This document shows positions 52,774 through 61,802 of a stretch of 64,000 bases of DNA, in pieces. The number at the start of each line of letters is the position of its first letter. Within the stretch, counting starts at the first letter, position 1. The position numbers and the translations under genes were made by a program. The notes under the pieces were generated by a model, which had not been told where the DNA came from, did no database searches, and saw only the letters and a list, made by a program, of their open reading frames with translations. This DNA comes from Parvularcula sp964219355 (GTDB lineage Bacteria > Pseudomonadota > Alphaproteobacteria > Caulobacterales > Parvularculaceae): positions 496,001 to 560,000 of the forward strand of contig CAXPOZ010000001.1 in NCBI GenBank assembly GCA_964219355.1, given 5' to 3'.

Positions 52774-53217
52774 TCAACCCTCTCCTCTTGGCAGTGCGGG
52801 GCGCAGGCTCCTTGCCCGCTCACGTGAAATGCCGAGCACATCAATCACGGAGCTGACCAGCATGCTTTCGGCGACCGTTTCTTCCCGGTCAGAATCAATC
52901 ACGCACCAAAGCTGGGTAATGAATTTCTCTTTCGTATCCGGATCAAGATCACGCGCCGCCGTCATATACCGCATCATATAGGGCGCACTCGCCTGCGCCG
53001 CCTCGGCTTCGCGCCGCAGCGCTACGGCCTCCGCATTGTCCTTGCGGAACATTTTCATGATCGCGCTGGTCGCAAGGTCGCGTTCGATCTCGGTGTAATT
53101 GCTGTCCCTGTGGGCCGCCTCGATCAGGAGGGCCGCCGCCGCCACTTCGGGGCTGACAGGGCCCGGCTTGTCACTGGGATCCCCCTTGAAATGCGTGTCA
53201 GTGAGCCAATGCAACAT
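52774..53217 (-). CDS. TerB-like protein
   Basis: A 147-residue helical protein of the TerB (tellurite resistance) superfamily. The pattern PEVAAAALLIEAAHRDSNYTEIERDLATSAIMKMF and FITQLWCVIDSDREETVAESML is the usual duplicated helix pair with acidic metal-binding positions. Despite the name, most such proteins are not tied to tellurite. It is packed between apt and panB (2- and 1-base spacings), so it shares their operon. Role unknown. Confidence 0.82.
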   Translation of the reverse strand: MLHWLTDTHFKGDPSDKPGPVSPEVAAAALLIEAAHRDSNYTEIERDLATSAIMKMFRKDNAEAVALRREAEAAQASAPYMMRYMTAARDLDPDTKEKFITQLWCVIDSDREETVAESMLVSSVIDVLGISRERARSLRPALPRGEG

Positions 53218-53219
53218 GC

Positions 53220-53750
53220 TCAGTGTCCTTCGAATTCGATCAGCGTCAGGACATCAAGCCCCCGCGCTTCCAGCTTTTTCCTGCCGCCAAGCTCAGGGAG
53301 GTCGACAACGAATGCCGCGCCGACAACCTTGCCGCCGGCCTTCTCGACAAGATCAAGCGCGGCCAGTGCCGTCCCGCCGGTTGCCAGCAGATCATCGATC
53401 ATCAGCACGCGCTGGCCCTGCGTCAGTGCATCCTTGTGCATTTCGAGCGTGTCCTGACCATATTCAAGATCATAGGTCTGCGAATAGGTGTCGCCCGGCA
53501 GCTTGCCCTTCTTGCGGACCGGCACAAAGCCGATGCCGAGCCGATGGGCGAGCGCGGCGCCGAAGACAAACCCGCGCGCTTCGATCCCGGCAATCTGATC
53601 GATCTCATGCGCCTTATAGGCATCGCAGAGCAGATCGATGGTCTCGCTGAAGGCCAGCGGATCGCCCATCAGGGTCGTCACATCCCGGAAGACAATGCCG
53701 GGTTTGGGAAAATCGGGGATCGCCCTGACGGCGGCTTTGAGATCAACCAT
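53220..53750 (-). CDS. apt: Adenine phosphoribosyltransferase
   Basis: A 176-residue purine-salvage enzyme converting adenine and PRPP to AMP. It has the N-terminal IPDFPKPGIVFRDVTTLM, IEARGFVFGAALAHRLG, VRKKGKLPG, and the PRPP loop VLMIDDLLATGGTA. Length matches E. coli Apt. First gene of an apt-terB-panB run. Confidence 0.96.
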   Translation of the reverse strand: MVDLKAAVRAIPDFPKPGIVFRDVTTLMGDPLAFSETIDLLCDAYKAHEIDQIAGIEARGFVFGAALAHRLGIGFVPVRKKGKLPGDTYSQTYDLEYGQDTLEMHKDALTQGQRVLMIDDLLATGGTALAALDLVEKAGGKVVGAAFVVDLPELGGRKKLEARGLDVLTLIEFEGH

Positions 53751-53848
53751 GTGTCATCTCCTTGCGGCGTTTTCGCGCCTGCAGCAAAGCCATGAAAGAG
53801 CCTCTTCCGGCCTCGACGGTCAAGCGATTTTGCGGCAGATGACTGGGC

Positions 53849-54310
53849 ATGAACATGCGTTTTGTCCTGCTGACACCGCTTTTTGCCCTGATCCTTGCTG
53901 CTTGCGGCGGCGAGACAGAGGCCCCGTCCGCCAATGTAATGTCGGCAGGAGGCGCCAGCGCCCCGTCGATGAGCGCGCAGGCCGCAGAAGGCCGCGTACT
54001 TTTTGGTGAATGCGGCATCTGCCATCAGGTGGATTCGGCGAAAGGCCACAGGATCGGCCCCAATCTTTATGGCGTTTACGGCTCGCCTGCCGCCCGGCAC
54101 GCGGATTTCCGTTATTCGAAGGCCATGCAGAATTCGGGCATCGTCTGGACCGAGGAAACGCTCGATCCCTATCTTGAGAACCCTGCCAAATATGTTCGCG
54201 GCGGGCGCATGGCCTATCGCGGCCAGAGCGATCCTGAAAAACGCAAGGCGCTGATTGAATATCTCAAAACTCTGACCGACGAGACTGCCGGCACTTCTAA
54301 CGCCGAGTAA
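53849..54310 (+). CDS. Class I c-type cytochrome, lipoprotein
   Basis: A 153-residue protein with a lipobox (LAAC, Cys19) and one heme site CGICH (Cys55, Cys58, His59). The axial Met is Met121 in GGRMAYRG, and HRIGPNLYGVYG follows the heme motif as in cytochrome c2/c-556-like carriers. A short Ser/Ala/Met-rich linker joins lipid anchor and heme domain. It probably shuttles electrons at the periplasmic face of the inner membrane. Divergent from apt. Confidence 0.92.
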   Translation: MNMRFVLLTPLFALILAACGGETEAPSANVMSAGGASAPSMSAQAAEGRVLFGECGICHQVDSAKGHRIGPNLYGVYGSPAARHADFRYSKAMQNSGIVWTEETLDPYLENPAKYVRGGRMAYRGQSDPEKRKALIEYLKTLTDETAGTSNAE

Positions 54311-54315
54311 TTTCC

Positions 54316-54915
54316 ATGGAGCTGACGCCCAAGCTTCTGGAGAATGACTTTGTCCGGCTGGAGCCGTTGACCGAAAGCCATCGCGACATTCTTCGCGCGG
54401 TATCGGATGACCCGGAAATCTGGGCGCTGATGTCAGAGCGCGGGGATGGCCCCCTTTTTGATGGCTGGTTCGACCGGCGACTTGCCGACCAGGCCGCGGG
54501 CAGCCTGATCGGCCATGCAGTCTTTGACAAAGCGACGTCCGATTGCGTCGGCCACAGCTCTTTTCTTGCGATCGTGCCGTCCCAGGACCGCGTCGAAGTC
54601 GGCTGGACCTATTACACCGCCGCCGCGCGCGGCACGGCGATCAACCCGGCCGCAAAGCTCCTCCTTTTCACCCGCGCGATTGAAGCGGGCGCCGCCCGGA
54701 TAGAGCTCAAAACAGGCGCGAAGAATTTCCGCTCCCAGCGTGCCATGACCAAGCTGGGGCTCGCCCGCGAAGGCGTCCTGCGCAGCCATGTCATGACGTG
54801 GAAGGGTGAGCGGCGGGACAGCGTCTTTTTCTCGATGCTGCCGCATGAATGGCCGGGCGTGCGCGCAAGGCTGGAGAAGAGGCTTGCAGCTTTTAAAAGC
54901 CCCTCCGCAAGCTGA
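54316..54915 (+). CDS. GNAT N-acetyltransferase (RimJ/RimL type)
   Basis: A 199-residue acetyltransferase with LENDFVRLEPLTESHRD at the N-terminus, VGWTYYTAAARGTAINPAAKLL as the acetyl-CoA-binding helix region, and IELKTGAKNFRSQRAMTKLGLAREG, the typical RimJ/RimL-like motif. It begins five bases after the cytochrome stop, so cotranscription is likely although the roles look unrelated. Acceptor unknown. Confidence 0.87.
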   Translation: MELTPKLLENDFVRLEPLTESHRDILRAVSDDPEIWALMSERGDGPLFDGWFDRRLADQAAGSLIGHAVFDKATSDCVGHSSFLAIVPSQDRVEVGWTYYTAAARGTAINPAAKLLLFTRAIEAGAARIELKTGAKNFRSQRAMTKLGLAREGVLRSHVMTWKGERRDSVFFSMLPHEWPGVRARLEKRLAAFKSPSAS

Positions 54916-54926
54916 TCATCCCCCGC

Positions 54927-56045
54927 TCACGGGTTGCGCGCATCCCATAGCCGCCACATCACTTCACGAGCTTCCGTTTCGGCCGGTGTGTTGGGATATG
55001 TGCCCTGCTCATGGCTACCGCCATGACCGGATGCCGTCATTTTAATCCAGTTCGCGGTGAAGGTTTTCTGCAGGATCGCCCTGTGCCGCGCGATCGGTTT
55101 AGTTGGATTACAGAGCTTGTTATCACTCACCAGCTTACGGACAGTCTGGGTATAGGCGCGATAAATCTGCTCGGCATGGACAAGCTCATGCTCCACGACC
55201 AGCCATCGCTCGACTTTTGGCATGTCGATCGTCTTTGCAGGATTGGCGCCTTTCCGGCTTTGCGTAATCGCCAGATGCGTTTCGGTGAAAGGCTGGCCGA
55301 TCTTTTTCTTGTTCACCTCGACCGTCGGGATCACGAGGACATATAGCCCGTTCGTGCCGTCAACCGGCTGGGAGAGCACCTTGATATATTCATATGGCCG
55401 CTGGATACGGCCAAAGGTTTTCTTTGACGCAAGGTTCCGGTCAACGACATTGACCTGATATTCGAAGATGATGGTGCATTTTTCGAATTCATATTTATCT
55501 GTATGCCACCCACGATACTCGATAGCGATCTGGCCATTCTCCCGGCCAAACATGCGGATTTCGGGATTCACCTTCTCCTTGTTCCGGCGCACCCCATCGG
55601 GCAGCCGGATGGCGGCCAGAACCCGGCCTGTTGATTTTTGAAAAAGAAGCGCCCGCGTGCCGAGGATTTGCAGCGCCTCTGGCATCTGGCTCATCGCGAT
55701 GCCGTATTCAGCGGCCAGCAGCATCGCCTCACTCTGCGTTTTTGTCCCCTCAAGGACGATTTCCGCCTTGCCCTCCTCCAGCAGGGTGGCGAATGCCATC
55801 AGCGCGGGATCGGGTGATAGATCGAGCTCCAGCTCCATTGCCTCGGCATTCTCAGAGCCGGTATCTTCTTCTTCGATCCGCTCCGGGATCGGAATATTCC
55901 GCTCGATTTCCTCGCGCTCGAGATCTTCATAAAGGGGCGGGAATTCTGAAGGCTCAACCGGTTCGACCGGCTCCTCCTGCGCCTGCGCCACACCGAACGC
56001 CGTCGCGGCAATCAAGATCGCGCAAATACGGTTTTTCGACTTCAT
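54927..56045 (-). CDS. Secreted protein with HExxH motif, family not recognised
   Basis: A 372-residue protein. The ATG at 56045, behind GGAGGGGGTC, opens a signal peptide (…AATAFGVAQAQ). A long acidic, Pro/Glu-rich segment (about residues 23-80) is followed by a helical region, then a beta-rich region (EIRMFGRENGQIAIEYRGWHTDKYEF, IIFEYQVNVV, LYVLVIPTVEVN). A late segment has HELVH (His286, Glu287, His290) in a predicted helix, the zincin signature. The end has HGGSHEQGTY and AETEAREVMWRLWDA. It may be a periplasmic zinc metalloprotein; I do not recognise the family. Confidence 0.6.
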   Translation of the reverse strand: MKSKNRICAILIAATAFGVAQAQEEPVEPVEPSEFPPLYEDLEREEIERNIPIPERIEEEDTGSENAEAMELELDLSPDPALMAFATLLEEGKAEIVLEGTKTQSEAMLLAAEYGIAMSQMPEALQILGTRALLFQKSTGRVLAAIRLPDGVRRNKEKVNPEIRMFGRENGQIAIEYRGWHTDKYEFEKCTIIFEYQVNVVDRNLASKKTFGRIQRPYEYIKVLSQPVDGTNGLYVLVIPTVEVNKKKIGQPFTETHLAITQSRKGANPAKTIDMPKVERWLVVEHELVHAEQIYRAYTQTVRKLVSDNKLCNPTKPIARHRAILQKTFTANWIKMTASGHGGSHEQGTYPNTPAETEAREVMWRLWDARNP

Positions 56046-56164
56046 GACCCCCTCCCCGTGAGCCCACCTTGGTGACACCCTAAAAAGGAGGCGCCAACGC
56101 GCAAGCTTTCACCGCATACGGGTGCAGCTCGGGGAGCAAGATTTGGAGAGGGATAAAGTCGGCG

Positions 56165-56512
56165 ATTCTGTTGCCAGGTTCGCCGGGACCCCGCCCAGAC
56201 CGGGATGGGTCTGGGACTTAAATGCGGTTTTCTCGCACTGCGTTACGCAGCGAGAGCGAAACCTTCCGAAGAGTTGTCATTTGCAACTATTCTAAGTGGC
56301 CCAATAACGGAGACCATCCGAGCGAAAGCAGAACCTTTACACGTCCGTCGATACTATTTCGGCCCCGCCACAATCCTCACACCACTTATCGTCGTGAGGC
56401 CTCTGGTGGAGCCGCCGGGTACCGCCCCCGGGTCCGGGCCGCTTATTACGAGCGCCATTTATCGCCATAGATGCCGAAGCATCACGGACACATATAGCGT
56501 CCAAGGGTGAAG
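56165..56512 (-). ncRNA. ssrA: tmRNA, circularly permuted (two-piece) ssrA
   Basis: Read on the minus strand, the acceptor half comes first: a GATGC-TTCG-GCATC hairpin, a T-arm CCGGG-GGCGGTA-CCCGG, and GGCTCC-A-CCA ending at 56404. After a 37-base spacer the coding half starts GGGGCCG at 56366, which pairs with CGGCTCC. The tag frame GCA…TAA (56284-56243) encodes ANDNSSEGFALAA, ending in the protease signal of the family. This order, 3' half before 5' half, is the alphaproteobacterial permuted form, processed into two RNAs that rescue stalled ribosomes. Outer ends are approximate. No protein gene lies in 56046-56648. Confidence 0.88.
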
Positions 56513-56648
56513 GTTTGAAGAGCACGCGGCCGTAACGCACCGACAACTGTCGAAAAAATACGCACATCGCGCGCCTGTCTGTTACGAGTCTGCAACAAAA
56601 ATCCCGTATGAAGCGGGCATGGACAGTCGATAGCGGGGAGCTCGACCG

Positions 56649-56969
56649 GTGGGAAAACGGATGGAGCCTCACGATTTCAAAAAGTGGCGAAAGTCACTTG
56701 GATACTCGCAGAAAGACGCCGCGGACGCCCTCGGGCTGAAACGGCGGATGATCCAGTATTATGAAAAGGGCGAGCGGGACGGTGAGAACGTTCACATCCC
56801 CCTTTCCGTCGCCCTTGCCTGCTATGCCCTCTCTGTTGGCGTCACCAATTATCGCGGGCCGTCCAAAAAGGTCGACCGCGCCGAAGACGGCAAGGACGCA
56901 AAAGACGTCAAAGAGGTCAAAGACCCCAAGGACGAAAAAGACGGCAAAGAAGACAAAGACGCTGCCTGA
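56649..56969 (+). CDS. XRE-type HTH regulator with a charged repeat tail
   Basis: A 106-residue protein (GTG at 56649; an ATG at 56661 is an alternative). Residues 5-65 form a helix-turn-helix domain: FKKWRKSLGYSQKDAADALGL, RRMIQYYEKGER. The C-terminal third is a Lys/Asp dipeptide-rich tail (KDAKDVKEVKDPKDEK-like) that looks disordered or coiled. GGGGAG is upstream. Target unknown. It lies between the tmRNA and a convergent M16 peptidase. Confidence 0.8.
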   Translation: MGKRMEPHDFKKWRKSLGYSQKDAADALGLKRRMIQYYEKGERDGENVHIPLSVALACYALSVGVTNYRGPSKKVDRAEDGKDAKDVKEVKDPKDEKDGKEDKDAA

Positions 56970-56978
56970 CCGCCCTTC

Positions 56979-59840
56979 CTACTCGACAGGATCGACCATC
57001 ACCGGCTCACCGAAGCCGAGGTCGCCGAGGCGCCCAGCTTGCGTTTCGGCATCTCCGACCACGACGTAGTTCATCGCGCCCGGCAGGATATAGGTCGTGG
57101 CAAGACGGCGGAATTCCGCAAGGTCGACCGCCTCAAGCCGGGCTGCGTTCTGCGCCTGATAATCTTCCGGATAGCCATAAGTACTGATCTCGGAGAGAAC
57201 GCCGAGCTTCTCGCCCAGCGTTTCGGTCTGAAGCGCCTGCTGACGCAGTAGCGCTTCTTTCATTTCCTGAAGCCGGTCCTCATCGAAACTCTCGCCATAG
57301 CCGGCGAGCAATTCCTGGATCAGCTCAAGCGACTCGAGGGTCACATTCGTCCGCACACTGGTGGAAACGGTATAGAACCCGCGATCCTCCGTGCCGGAGA
57401 AGAAAGAGCGGGCCCCATAGGTGTAGCCTTTGTTCACCCGCAGCTCATTATTGAGATCGGATGTGAAGGTGCCGCCGAGATAATAATTGATCGCCTGCGC
57501 CAGTGGATAATCCGCATCAACCGCGCTCAAGGACGGCCGCTGTGCCCTGATGACCGATTGCTTCGCGCCCGGCACATCATAGAAATAAAGGGCGGCCTCA
57601 CTCACGTCTTGCGGCTGGGTCGGAGCGTCCGTTTCAGGCGCCTCGCCTTTCCAGTCCGCGGCAAGCGGCGCGAAAGCGGCTTTGACGTCTGCCAATTTGA
57701 CATCACCCACGATGCGCAACGCCGCCCGGCCCGGCTTGTAGGCCGCCGCATGGAAGGCCTTGAGGTCCTCCATCGTGATGGTCTCAAGCTGCGCCTCGGT
57801 GCCATAGCTATCATAGTGGAAGATGTGGTCCTCACCATAGAAAAGCTCGCGTGACACCCGGCCGGCCAGCGCATTCGGATTGGCCTTGGCAAGGACGAAT
57901 TGCTGCGCCACCCGGCGCTTGAGAAGATCGAACTCTTCCTCGTCCCAGCGCGGCTCCAGCAGCATTTCCTCAAGCAGGGCAATCGTCTCGTCAAAATTCC
58001 GCGCCAGCGTCGTCCCGCTTATAAAGGTCGCCGTGCTGCCTGCCGAGATATTGATCTCTGCCCCGAGCAATTGAAGGGCTTCTTCAAGCTCCGCGACGGT
58101 TTTGTTCGCCGTCCCGCGCGTGAGGAGATCCGCCGTTAAGGCTGGCACCCCGGCTTTCTCGATATCAGCGCGGTCCTGCCCGGCATCAATCCGCAGGCTG
58201 AACTGCACGACCGGCACTTCGCTCGTCGTGATGCCATAGACGGCGATGCCATTTTTCAGGCTGGCTTTGTAGATCTCAGGCTTCGGCAGATCATAGGGCT
58301 CACCGAAGGGCGGCTCCACCGATCGGTCAAAGGCGGACGGGGTCGGCTCGAAGGTGCGGGCCGTCGGATCGAAATCGACCGGCGCGCCTTCACCCTCAAC
58401 GATGACCTCTTCCTTGATGTCCGCCTTGCCCGCGCCCTCAAGCGCAAGCTCAAGCTGGCCCTGCGGCACGAAGGACAGGGCGACATAGTTGCGGTCCTTA
58501 AGATAGGTCTCATAAACGCGCATCACATCATCGGCGGTTACCGCAAGCGTGCGTTCGATATCCGTGCTGACGAAACCGGGATTGCCCGTGAACAGATTAT
58601 ACTGGCTGAGGCTGATCGCCTTGCCGACGACGCTTTGCAGGTCCCCATAGAACTCGACCTCGATGCCGGCCTTGATCCGCTTGAGATCGTCTTCGCTGAT
58701 CCCGTTTTCCTCAAAGCGCCGGAAGCCTTCCTCAATCGCGGGCATCAGCTCATCGAGATCGCCGCCTTCCTGCGCCGTGATGATGAGATAGAGCTCGCCT
58801 GCAATCTCCGAGGTCGAATTATACATGGTGACACCGGAGGTGAGCTTCTCCTCATCGATCAGCACCATGTTGAGGGGCGCCTTCTTGCCATCGGCTAGAT
58901 AGGTGGTGAGGATGTCGAGCGCGTATGCGTCCTTATGGAACTGCTCGACCGACGGCCAGGCCATCGCCAGCCGGGGGGCGCGCGCGAACTGGTCCTCGTG
59001 ATAGAGCGAGACGGTGTCTTCGAGTTCCGCGGCTCTTGGCGGCAGGGGCGCGATATCTTCCCCGCGCGGAATATCACCGAAATATTTCTCAACCCAGATC
59101 TTCGCCTGTGCGGGATCAATATCCCCGGCAATCGTCAGCGTCACATTATTCGGTACATACCAGCGCTTATAGAAGGCAACGACATCTTCGAGGGCCGCCG
59201 CATCAAGGTCTTCAAGCGATCCGATGACCGGCCAGCTATAGGGGTGATCCTCCGGGTAGAGAAGTTCGGAGAAGAGCGGATACATATAGCCATAAGGCTG
59301 GTTGTCATAGCTCTGGCGCTTCTCGTTCTTCACCACCTGTTTCTCATTGGCGAGGACATCGGCGCTGACCGTCTTGATGAAAAAGCCGAGCTTCTCGGCC
59401 TCGGCCCAGATGATCTTCTCAAGCCCATCGGCCGGGGCGTCCTGATAATACTGGGTCATGTCAGAGGTCGTAAAACCGTTGACCGTCGTCCCGCCAATGC
59501 GGGTGTTCATCTCATCAAGCCCGCCATAGCCGAGGTTCTCTGAGTCCATGAAAAGGAGGTGCTCGAACAGATGCGCAAAGCCGGTGCGGCCCGGCAGCTC
59601 TCGGGAGGAGCCGACATGGGCGGCGATATTGATGGCGACGACAGGATCGGAGCTGTCCTGATGCAGGATCACTTGCAGTCCGTTATCGAGGACGAATTTC
59701 TCATAAGAGACATTGAGGACAGGCGCCGCTGCGCTCGACTGGGCGGCGTCTGCACTCCGCGCGCCCCCCTCGTCTGACGCACAGGCCGCAAGCGCCATAA
59801 CGAGCGCGAGACCGCCCGCGCTAATCATCCATTTTGACAT
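56979..59840 (-). CDS. M16-family zinc peptidase (two-domain), lipoprotein
   Basis: A 953-residue protein with lipobox LAAC (Cys20). The active N-terminal M16 domain has the inverted zinc motif HLFEH (His90, Glu93, His94) and a downstream Glu-containing helix; the ETFG region TTVNGFTTSDMTQYY follows. The second M16 half (from about residue 520) lacks HxxEH, as expected for the inactive partner, and has VPALTADLLTRGTANKTV and YLGGTFTSDLNNELRVNKGYTYG. It probably degrades peptides in the periplasm. Confidence 0.93.
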   Translation of the reverse strand: MSKWMISAGGLALVMALAACASDEGGARSADAAQSSAAAPVLNVSYEKFVLDNGLQVILHQDSSDPVVAINIAAHVGSSRELPGRTGFAHLFEHLLFMDSENLGYGGLDEMNTRIGGTTVNGFTTSDMTQYYQDAPADGLEKIIWAEAEKLGFFIKTVSADVLANEKQVVKNEKRQSYDNQPYGYMYPLFSELLYPEDHPYSWPVIGSLEDLDAAALEDVVAFYKRWYVPNNVTLTIAGDIDPAQAKIWVEKYFGDIPRGEDIAPLPPRAAELEDTVSLYHEDQFARAPRLAMAWPSVEQFHKDAYALDILTTYLADGKKAPLNMVLIDEEKLTSGVTMYNSTSEIAGELYLIITAQEGGDLDELMPAIEEGFRRFEENGISEDDLKRIKAGIEVEFYGDLQSVVGKAISLSQYNLFTGNPGFVSTDIERTLAVTADDVMRVYETYLKDRNYVALSFVPQGQLELALEGAGKADIKEEVIVEGEGAPVDFDPTARTFEPTPSAFDRSVEPPFGEPYDLPKPEIYKASLKNGIAVYGITTSEVPVVQFSLRIDAGQDRADIEKAGVPALTADLLTRGTANKTVAELEEALQLLGAEINISAGSTATFISGTTLARNFDETIALLEEMLLEPRWDEEEFDLLKRRVAQQFVLAKANPNALAGRVSRELFYGEDHIFHYDSYGTEAQLETITMEDLKAFHAAAYKPGRAALRIVGDVKLADVKAAFAPLAADWKGEAPETDAPTQPQDVSEAALYFYDVPGAKQSVIRAQRPSLSAVDADYPLAQAINYYLGGTFTSDLNNELRVNKGYTYGARSFFSGTEDRGFYTVSTSVRTNVTLESLELIQELLAGYGESFDEDRLQEMKEALLRQQALQTETLGEKLGVLSEISTYGYPEDYQAQNAARLEAVDLAEFRRLATTYILPGAMNYVVVGDAETQAGRLGDLGFGEPVMVDPVE

Positions 59841-59929
59841 CTGCCCGATCCTCTATCGCCGAAAAGAATTATTGCTATACGATAAAGCGCAGCCTGTCAT
59901 CCGGCCGCGAGGGGCGCCATTTCGTCCCC

Positions 59930-60904
59930 TCAATACCAGGGGCCGTGCCCGCCATCCTGCTCCCGGCCCGGCACGGGCGCGGCCAGCATCAGGATCAGGC
60001 TCGCATAGATGGCGATGACGAACCCCTGAACGAGGTTTGAGGAGAGGAATATCCCGGCGAACAGCCGTCCCGGCCCTTCCCCCGCCCCAATCGTCGATGT
60101 TGTTCCGGCCACGACGCTTTGGGTCAGCCCGTCGACGAAATCATCCATGGTCGAGACAGCAAGGATGATATTCGAGAAACTCGCATCGAGCGTCACCCCG
60201 CAATGGTTCCTGCGCAGGGCCTGCTCTTTCTTGCGGCGGTCCGCGCCCGTCCCGAGAAGCCAGTCAAACGGCCCCTTGATCTCTTTTTCTTCCAGCGCCG
60301 CCATCTCGTCTTCAAGATCAGGACAGGCCGCATCGTTCCGCACATCATCGGCATCGCGGATGACATCGACGAGCGCGAAAGCAGATGGCCGCTCGACCGG
60401 CGAGATTGCTTGCGCAGCAAAGGCGCCGACGGAAAAGAGGAGGCAGTAAAGCCAGATGAAGCGGAACATCGACCAGCGATAGCCGAGCCCTTGGGTGAAC
60501 CGGTTGACCAGCATCCCCGAAACCACCGCCAGAAAGAGGACGATGAGAAAGACATAAAGCGTGCTCATCCGCTCCATCTCAAGATCGGCGACGGTGAGCC
60601 CGACGACTTTGAGCTGAGGCTCGCTGAGGAAAGCCGGGAAGGTAAAAAGCGCCGCCGCGCCAACAGCTAGCGCCCGCGCGATCCCGCTGCCGATAGCGAG
60701 CGTCCAGGCCGCCATCGCACCCAGCTCGAACGCGTCATCGCCATAGAAAAAGGGGCGCTCGATCCTCAGGCGCTTGAGGTCCATCGGCAGGGACAGAATC
60801 AGCGTGATCAGCGCCGTGGCCACCGCAAATCCGCGCACAGGGGCATTGAAGGCGAGCGCCACAATGCCTGCGCTGATCAGCAGAAATACGAATATCGCGC
60901 GCAT
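59930..60904 (-). CDS. Multi-pass membrane protein of unknown function
   Basis: A 324-residue protein starting at the ATG at 60904, behind GAGGGG. It has about six or seven membrane segments: two near the N-terminus, a pair near 50-85, one near 115-135, one near 145-170, and one near the C-terminus. A periplasmic or cytoplasmic loop of about 110 residues contains four charged patches and two cysteines (NDAACPDLEDEM; RRNHCGVTLD) that may pair. No family recognised. Divergent from thyA. Confidence 0.65.
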   Translation of the reverse strand: MRAIFVFLLISAGIVALAFNAPVRGFAVATALITLILSLPMDLKRLRIERPFFYGDDAFELGAMAAWTLAIGSGIARALAVGAAALFTFPAFLSEPQLKVVGLTVADLEMERMSTLYVFLIVLFLAVVSGMLVNRFTQGLGYRWSMFRFIWLYCLLFSVGAFAAQAISPVERPSAFALVDVIRDADDVRNDAACPDLEDEMAALEEKEIKGPFDWLLGTGADRRKKEQALRRNHCGVTLDASFSNIILAVSTMDDFVDGLTQSVVAGTTSTIGAGEGPGRLFAGIFLSSNLVQGFVIAIYASLILMLAAPVPGREQDGGHGPWY

Positions 60905-61007
60905 GGCCCATGTCCCCTCGCGCCGATCATGCTGCCTTGGCCGGAATGAAGTCAATCTGGCGCAATGCCCCCTTTCGAATCGCGCTGGCCTTCGCCACAT
61001 TGGGGGC

Positions 61008-61802
61008 ATGCAAGCCTATCTCGATCTTCTCGCCCGCGCGCTTCACGACGGGGTGGAACGCGGCGACCGCACCGGCACGGGGACGCGCGGCGTCTTCGGC
61101 CATCAGATGCGCTTTGACCTCTCAGAGGGGTTCCCGCTGGTCACCACCAAGAAGTGCCATATCCGATCCATCGTGCACGAACTTTTATGGTTCCTGAAGG
61201 GCGACACCAATATCGGCTATCTCACCGAGAACAAGGTCTCGATCTGGGATGAATGGGCGGATGAGAATGGCGATCTCGGCCCGGTCTACGGGCAGCAATG
61301 GCGGTCATGGCCGAAACCCGATGGCGGCACGGTCGATCAGATCGCGTGGGTGCAGAATGAGATCCGCACCAATCCCAATTCGCGGCGGCTGGTCGTCTCG
61401 GCATGGAACCCGGGACAGCTGGACCAGATGGCGCTGGCCCCCTGTCACTGCCTCTTTCAGTTCTATGTCGCGGACGGCAAGCTTTCCTGCCAGCTTTATC
61501 AGCGCTCGGCGGATATCTTCCTTGGCGTGCCGTTCAATATCGCGTCCTATGCGCTCCTCACGCATATGATGGCGCAGTCCTGCGGGCTCGAGCCCGGCGA
61601 TTTCGTCCATTCCTTTGGGGACGCGCATCTCTATCTCAATCATATCGAGCAGGCGAAAGAGCAGCTCTCGCGCACCCCGCGCGCACTGCCGCAGCTTGAG
61701 CTGAACCCGGAGATCACCGATATTTTCGGCTGGACCTATGATGACATTAAGGTCACGGGATATGATCCGCACCCGGCCATCAAGGCCCCGGTGGCCGTGT
61801 GA
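61008..61802 (+). CDS. thyA: Thymidylate synthase
   Basis: A 264-residue enzyme converting dUMP to dTMP with methylene-THF; length equals E. coli ThyA. The catalytic Cys146 is in LAPCHCLFQFY, the folate-binding VYGQQWRSW and QRSADIFLGVPFNIASYA segments are present, and the end reads PHPAIKAPVAV. The start at 61008 is chosen by the conserved MQAYLDLLA start; the longer frame lies in the divergent gene. It overlaps folA by four bases. Confidence 0.97.
   Translation: MQAYLDLLARALHDGVERGDRTGTGTRGVFGHQMRFDLSEGFPLVTTKKCHIRSIVHELLWFLKGDTNIGYLTENKVSIWDEWADENGDLGPVYGQQWRSWPKPDGGTVDQIAWVQNEIRTNPNSRRLVVSAWNPGQLDQMALAPCHCLFQFYVADGKLSCQLYQRSADIFLGVPFNIASYALLTHMMAQSCGLEPGDFVHSFGDAHLYLNHIEQAKEQLSRTPRALPQLELNPEITDIFGWTYDDIKVTGYDPHPAIKAPVAV

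Noticed and set aside
56205..56510. Plus-strand ORFs of about 80-100 residues across the tmRNA
   Set aside because: They read antisense through the permuted tmRNA; the RNA pairing and tag frame explain the sequence.
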